From: Sphingobacterium sp. UBA5670
Lineage (GTDB): Bacteria > Bacteroidota > Bacteroidia > Sphingobacteriales > Sphingobacteriaceae
Reading direction: 5' to 3'
Length of the DNA stretch: 64,000 bases
NCBI RefSeq assembly: GCF_002420705.1
Contig: NZ_DIIM01000021.1
Coordinates: forward strand, 167,810 to 231,809
In this document: positions 62,718 to 64,000 of the stretch, one piece after another
How the letters are laid out: each line of letters begins with the position of its first letter
Numbering within the stretch: position 1 is the stretch's first letter
Notes under the pieces: generated by a model
Databases searched by the model: none
The model's input: only the letters and a program-made list of their open reading frames with translations
Told to the model about the DNA's origin: nothing
Made by a program: the position numbers and the translations under genes

Positions 62718-62762
62718 ATAATAAAAGATATTTTTGTCTTTTATTATAAATTTCTATTTTTG
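62718..62762 (+). promoter_or_regulatory. Promoter and inverted-repeat operator of hmp
   Basis: Perfect 11-bp inverted repeat ATAATAAAAGA / TCTTTTATTAT (62718-62728 / 62737-62747) around TATTTTTG. The TTTG at 62733-62736 is 18 nt before a -7 box TATTTTTG (62755-62762). The repeat therefore flanks the -33. A second palindrome, TTATTTTGGCAAAATAA (62841-62857), and a further half-site AATAAAAGAC (62853-62862) lie in the leader. Confidence 0.55.
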
Positions 62763-62886
62763 TACACGATAGTCATTTGCAAATGTATGCTATCGAGACA
62801 TAAAGCAGCTTATCAGCTGGAGACAAAATTTTTAGTTCCTTTATTTTGGCAAAATAAAAGACAAAAAGGTATTTAAATATTTTATT

Positions 62887-64000
62887 ATGATTACTGAAGC
62901 ACAAAAAGAGTTAATTAAGGGCACTGTACCGGTATTACAAGAACATGGAGTTGCACTAACCAGTCATTTTTACAAACGTATGTTTACGCATAACCCTGAG
63001 CTTAAACATATTTTCAATATGGGAAACCAACAAAATGCGAGACAGCAAACGGCTTTAGCTACAGCCGTTTTAGCCTATGCGGAGCATATTGAGAACCCTT
63101 CCGTTTTGTTGGCTGCAGTCAAACACATTGGACAGAAACACAGCAGTCTCCATATCCGCCCTGAGCATTACCAGATTGTAGGAAAGCACTTATTAGCTTC
63201 CATCCAGGAAGTATTAGGCAATGCCGCGACGGATGAGCTTATTGAAGCCTGGAGAGTTGCCTATTTCCAACTGGCCGACCTTATGATCGGCGTCGAAAAA
63301 GATATGTATGATCGAATGATCCAAACAGAAGGAGGCTGGACCGGCTGGAAACCATTTACGATTGTAAAAGTAGAATCAGAAACAGCCGAGATACAATCTA
63401 TCTACCTCAAACCCACAGACAATGGACGACTCCCAAAACACGAGGCCGGTCAATATGTAAGTGTCCGGGTATTTCTTCCTGAATTACACCTGTATCAGCC
63501 AAGACAATATAGTCTGTCCGATGCGAGCAATGGTGAATACCTTCGCATTTCGGTGAAAAAAGAAGCTCCCGAGGGAAAACCTGCGGGCATGGTAAGCAAC
63601 TATCTGCATCAATACTTTGAGGTTGGCAAACAGCTCGAACTCACAGCACCGACAGGTTCTTTTCAATTGATTGAGAGTGAAAAACCATATGTATTCGTTA
63701 GCGGTGGAGTTGGTCAGACCCCTTTAATCGCGATGTTAGAGCATTTGGTTGACAGGAATGAAGATAAAGCAATCACTTGGATCCATGGCTGTCGCAACCG
63801 TGATCTCCACGCATTTAAAGAAAGGATAAAAACACTGGAAAACCAAAATCCAAACATCACCAGCTTTTCTTTCTATGATGAAGCGCAGGATACGAATTCG
63901 GAAGTGCTATCAGGGTGGGTTGACCTGTCTAAAATCGATGCCATCCACCTTCCGCTGGAGGCCAACTACTACCTATGTGGACCATCAGGATTTATCAAAA
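62887..64000 (+). CDS. hmp: Nitric oxide dioxygenase (flavohemoglobin), 3' truncated by window
   Basis: About 371 codons are visible of an expected 395-405; the end lies outside the window. Globin domain (1-138): MITEAQKELIKGTVPVLQEH, FYKRMF with the distal Tyr, QQNARQQ with Gln, proximal His in KHSSLHIRPEHY. FAD domain from about 150 (WKPFTIVKVESETAEI, RQYSLSDA) and NAD domain (FVSGGVGQTPLIAML, YYLCGPSGF). It converts NO plus O2 to nitrate in the cytoplasm. The 231-nt upstream region contains inverted repeats suggestive of NO- or redox-responsive control. Confidence 0.95.
   Translation, partial: MITEAQKELIKGTVPVLQEHGVALTSHFYKRMFTHNPELKHIFNMGNQQNARQQTALATAVLAYAEHIENPSVLLAAVKHIGQKHSSLHIRPEHYQIVGKHLLASIQEVLGNAATDELIEAWRVAYFQLADLMIGVEKDMYDRMIQTEGGWTGWKPFTIVKVESETAEIQSIYLKPTDNGRLPKHEAGQYVSVRVFLPELHLYQPRQYSLSDASNGEYLRISVKKEAPEGKPAGMVSNYLHQYFEVGKQLELTAPTGSFQLIESEKPYVFVSGGVGQTPLIAMLEHLVDRNEDKAITWIHGCRNRDLHAFKERIKTLENQNPNITSFSFYDEAQDTNSEVLSGWVDLSKIDAIHLPLEANYYLCGPSGFIK

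Noticed and set aside
1..64000. tRNA, rRNA, insertion sequence, prophage or integron features
   Set aside because: None recognised by eye on either strand: no transposase or integrase motif and no cloverleaf or rRNA-like sequence. A dedicated RNA search could still find small non-coding RNAs.

Overview
The window reads as chromosomal DNA of a Bacteroidota bacterium, most likely family Sphingobacteriaceae and plausibly Sphingobacterium. Supporting points seen in the sequence: TAnnTTTG promoter -7 elements in front of many genes, near absence of strong Shine-Dalgarno sites, the long Bacteroidota form of NusB, DUF6266, DUF4846 and DUF1573 proteins, a Bacteroidota-type AMP nucleosidase, and the nusB-DUF1573-yajC / ybbR-coaE gene order. 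I see no rRNA, tRNA, transposase, phage gene or CRISPR array. Genus assignment is inference.

Layout. 0-9 kb: a secreted protein of unknown role, a YbiT-type ABC-F ATPase, an EEP-family phosphodiesterase, a translationally coupled glycosyltransferase / lipid-flippase-like / glycosyltransferase operon (4.3-7.6 kb), and a sterol-desaturase-family membrane hydroxylase. 9-14 kb: a tetR-tolC-emrA-emrB drug efflux operon on the minus strand with a tandem operator laid over its promoter. 14-19 kb: holA, a free-standing HsdR_N nuclease domain, clpP-clpX, AMP nucleosidase. 19-25 kb: a tripartite RND efflux operon. 25-36 kb: small proteins and an orphan receiver domain, rseP-dxr, a DPP-IV peptidase, dinB, an SNM1-like exonuclease and coaE-ybbR. 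36.7-38.8 kb: a short foreign-looking insert (a broken BtrH-like gene, an 11-bp tandem repeat and a DUF6266 gene) that separates ybbR from yajC-DUF1573-nusB. 40-44 kb: a Leu/Glu-type dehydrogenase lacking the usual active-site lysine, an ABC exporter and a small membrane protein. 44-50 kb: a minus-strand gntP-ridA-D-threonine-aldolase/D-serine-dehydratase-dipeptidase cluster plus an NHS-family MFS carrier, which together look like D-amino-acid or D-amino-acid-peptide catabolism. 50-56 kb: PepD, a convergent overlapping GH130 / GT4-fusion pair, and a sugar O-acetyltransferase. 56-64 kb: GNAT, NAD(P)HX repair enzyme, a 1140-residue GH18-CE4-GT2 trifunctional protein, a DUF4846 lipoprotein and a flavohemoglobin cut by the window end.

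The most distinctive points are: (1) the trifunctional GH18-CE4-GT2 protein, which carries polymerase, deacetylase and hydrolase-like domains in one chain; (2) the GH130 plus GT4-(alpha/alpha) fusion pair; (3) the D-amino-acid operon; (4) the GLFV dehydrogenase with Ser in place of the catalytic Lys; (5) the ABC-F protein with one intact and one doubly degenerate ATP site; (6) a set of genes whose -7 box ends only 3-4 nt before the ATG, predicting leaderless mRNAs; (7) a 48-bp imperfect repeat joining the nnr 3' end to the GNAT start. Everything here comes from reading the sequence by eye; no alignment or database search was run.
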